A stretch of 64,000 nucleotides of DNA, from positions 22,741,385 to 22,805,384 of the forward strand of contig NC_088295.1 in assembly GCF_032854445.1 (NCBI RefSeq), read 5' to 3'. The position numbers and the translations under genes were made by a program. The stretch comes from Liolophura sinensis. Its lineage: Eukaryota; Mollusca; Polyplacophora; Chitonida; Chitonidae. The notes under the pieces were generated by a model that saw only the letters and a list, made by a program, of their open reading frames with translations, searched no databases and had not been told where the DNA came from. This document shows positions 61,770 to 64,000 of this stretch, in pieces; within the stretch, counting starts at the first letter, position 1, and each line of letters starts with the position of its first letter.

Positions 61770-63615
61770 GATCTTATCTCTAATTCTGTTCAATAAAGGT
61801 CATTGTCAAGCATGACCCCTGTTGTCGTTTTGTGGACAATTGCAAATTTGAAAGCCTCATAGAAGTAGGTCACATTTAACATTTATGAACTATATTTTGA
61901 GAAATCAACAACAATGCATTTTTGTCGATTGTAATTCATTATTGCAATTAACGGGGTAAAGCCAGTGAAACTTATTTGACACGTGATTATCATGTCGCGC
62001 TTTTTGTGCAAGATATATGCCATGGTCCGTGTGAAAGAGAGATAAGACAGAAGTCACGACGTCGACCTAAATGATGCCTATACGGTCCTTCTGTCCCATA
62101 CACCTGTGTACATGCACCTGTCACGCTCATACAGCTAACTACGTTTACAGTAAAACAACAAATAAGTCAGAAAAGTTCCCAGAAGAATGTGTGATTAATT
62201 TGTCTCTTTTCCGCTGTAGATATATCCTTACAAGACCACATTATTTCATAGAAGTTAATATTTTGGCCGTTTCTAAAACTAAAAAATTTTACATGTCCTA
62301 ACAGTCATAAAAGCTTTTAACTAATCAAGAAAATGTTTACAGCAAAAGAGCGACAACAACAAAAGCTTGCACGGTGGAAGGTTTTCAAAGGGATCTTGCC
62401 CTTGTTGCTGGGACAACGATTATATTACGAGGCTTTAACGTTTGCAGATAGTGATGCAGATGGTTTGATTAAAAACAGGAGAACTTGGTTTAAACGTGAA
62501 GTTGACACGTATCGCCTGGTGCTTACTTGCATCCGTAAAGGTCATGATTTTTACTGAAAATAAGCTGTGGTAAAACATTTTGGCCTTTTAAGTTTTCCAA
62601 CCATTTTGCATGCTTCATGTTGTGGTATAAACAACGGAACTATGGTCAGATATATTACAGATTGCTGTGTTGCGACACCTTGACATAGCTTGTGGATTAA
62701 AGCGGCTGCCATGTGAACTAGATTTCTCACGAACTAGTGTAGAGAGTATCCTCGAATGTAGGTTACCCAATACTCGACTTGATAAAACTATATTAAAATA
62801 CAATTCAAATATATATGTACCAAGTCAATGATGAAGTTGAGATGTGTCTTCTGTGTGCGTGTGATTCCGGATTTTATTTCGTGAACGTTGAAATGAGAAC
62901 GGTATTTTCTCTCCGCGTTCGGTCGGCATGTTGACACTTTCCAGAAGTACCTAATGTTTCAGGTGTAACTCTTTCATTTTACACATATAAAGAGTATATT
63001 CGTTATACACGATTTCTTGATTTTTTCTTTTGTTTGTGCATTATACATTAAGGCAATGTAATACGTAACTAAGGAGTATTTTTTATGTCAAAACCAGGGA
63101 AGATGCTGTAAGTGTGACTTGATTATTGTTATTATTATTAGTCTGTACAATACCCCCGATGATTGTTTGAATTCTGTGTAACTCTTATCTGTTTTGGATA
63201 AGAGGCAAATATAAGCTAAGATTAATTGACCAAGAGCAAAGTCCAAGTAGATTTGTGCACCCTCAAATAATGGCACTCCTTTGGTCACAGATGGTTTTAA
63301 CTCTACACACCCACAACAGAGGTATTTTGGCCAGGCCGAACGTGTCATACTTATCAAATAGAGGTGCCTGTCTGTACATCTACCTATCTTTCATTTGTTG
63401 TCCCATTTATCCACTTATAAGTCTTATAATATTTATCTGTACGTGTCTGAATTAAGCCGTTTGAGACTAATATTATGCATACTTGAAATATTGTATTCTG
63501 TGCTCTGTCGTAACATGAAATTTGCTATTATTAGTCTGCAGTTTTGTTTAGTGAATCTTGACAGTGACCTGTTTATTAGATCACTGCCAATTTAACGCCA
63601 TACCCCAGAATTTGG
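61770..63615. other. Upstream flank of SP-C, no supported gene
   Basis: No exon could be supported. The open frame 62333-62557 (+, 74 residues, ATG to TGA) is basic with a DSDADGLIKNRRTWFK stretch. It has no clear homologue in my knowledge and no support beyond being open. Confidence 0.45.
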
Positions 63616-63619
63616 TGTT

Positions 63620-63800
63620 TTTAGGCTCACGAATAATACACTTTTACGACAGCGGACAGCGTTTATTGTGGAAACAAACCGGGCAGAGCTCACGGGAAAC
63701 GCACGACCATTCGCAGCTTGCTGGAAACAATCTCACCAGCGACGGTAGAGGGAGCTGGTCTGAGCCAGACTTGAACTCATTGCGATCACATGAGTGAGAG
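63620..63800 (-). mobile_element. SINE copy (family 1), diverged
   Basis: cacgaataatacacttttac, gacagcggacagcg, aaaccgggcagagctcacgg, cacgaccattcgcagcttgc, then cttgaactcattgcgatcac and gagaggtttc: tail, body and part of the head in minus orientation. Confidence 0.8.
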
Positions 63801-64000
63801 GTTTCTCTTTGCCACTTTTTGTTGTAAATCACGACAGTCAGGTATAATTGGGTTGAGTAAACCACTGCCCTTTGTCAGGTTCCTGACAAGCCTCTTGACG
63901 TAAAGCCCCCGCCGAAGCCATAATTGAAGCAAACCTCCTCATGTTAGGTTCAACGAACATGACGGATCGTAATCTTATACCCAAGAGTCAGCTAAGTTTT

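Noticed and set aside
62333-62557. 74-residue basic open frame
   Set aside because: Looks protein-like but has no recognised family, promoter or splice evidence; kept only as a remark.
9074-63800. Recurring peptide words such as IFHLYDGGQHYGG in several open frames
   Set aside because: They are translations of the family 1 SINE, not protein domains.

Overview
The window is animal nuclear DNA, most likely from a mollusc or another lophotrochozoan. It has intron-split genes with GT/AG borders, long AT-rich non-coding stretches, many tandem repeats, and about ten copies of a tRNA-headed SINE of a kind I associate with molluscan genomes. The species call is inference.

Layout. At 407-526 (+) is the last coding exon of a gene I cannot name, followed by its probable 3' UTR. 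A satellite of about 6 kb with a 53-bp unit fills 2101-8165. A small two-EF-hand calcium-binding protein lies at 13817-15745 (+), just after a 54-bp tandem repeat. COX10 (haem A biosynthesis) runs on the minus strand from about 24957 to 19790. RPP21 (RNase P/MRP zinc-ribbon subunit) lies divergently at 26098-27469 (+). Part of the COX10 5' region is duplicated in inverted orientation between the two genes. A group XII secreted phospholipase A2 is on the minus strand (33053-31489).

The right half holds three chymotrypsin-fold (S1) protease genes, all on the minus strand. SP-A is at 43000-37276, SP-B at 53072-48581 and SP-C at 61700-56720. All three have seven coding exons and the same intron phases (1,0,2,1,0,1), so they descend from one tandemly duplicated gene. 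SP-A and SP-C read through intact. SP-B is a close relative of SP-C whose exons 3 and 4 carry five single-base indels, so it looks like a young pseudogene unless these are base-calling errors. SP-B also carries a SINE with a 13-bp target-site duplication that SP-C lacks.

Between and inside these genes are a 30-bp minisatellite open in several frames on both strands, a (TA)n hairpin, two foldback elements, a decayed LINE-type reverse transcriptase, a ~172-bp repeat array, a 203-bp direct repeat pair and a second SINE family. COX10 and RPP21 are ordinary housekeeping genes; the proteases and the phospholipase are predicted to be secreted. I found no new enzymatic system. The most notable signals are the protease cluster with its decaying member and the inverted duplication between COX10 and RPP21. 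All exon borders were read by eye from splice signals, phase and known family patterns, with no transcript data.
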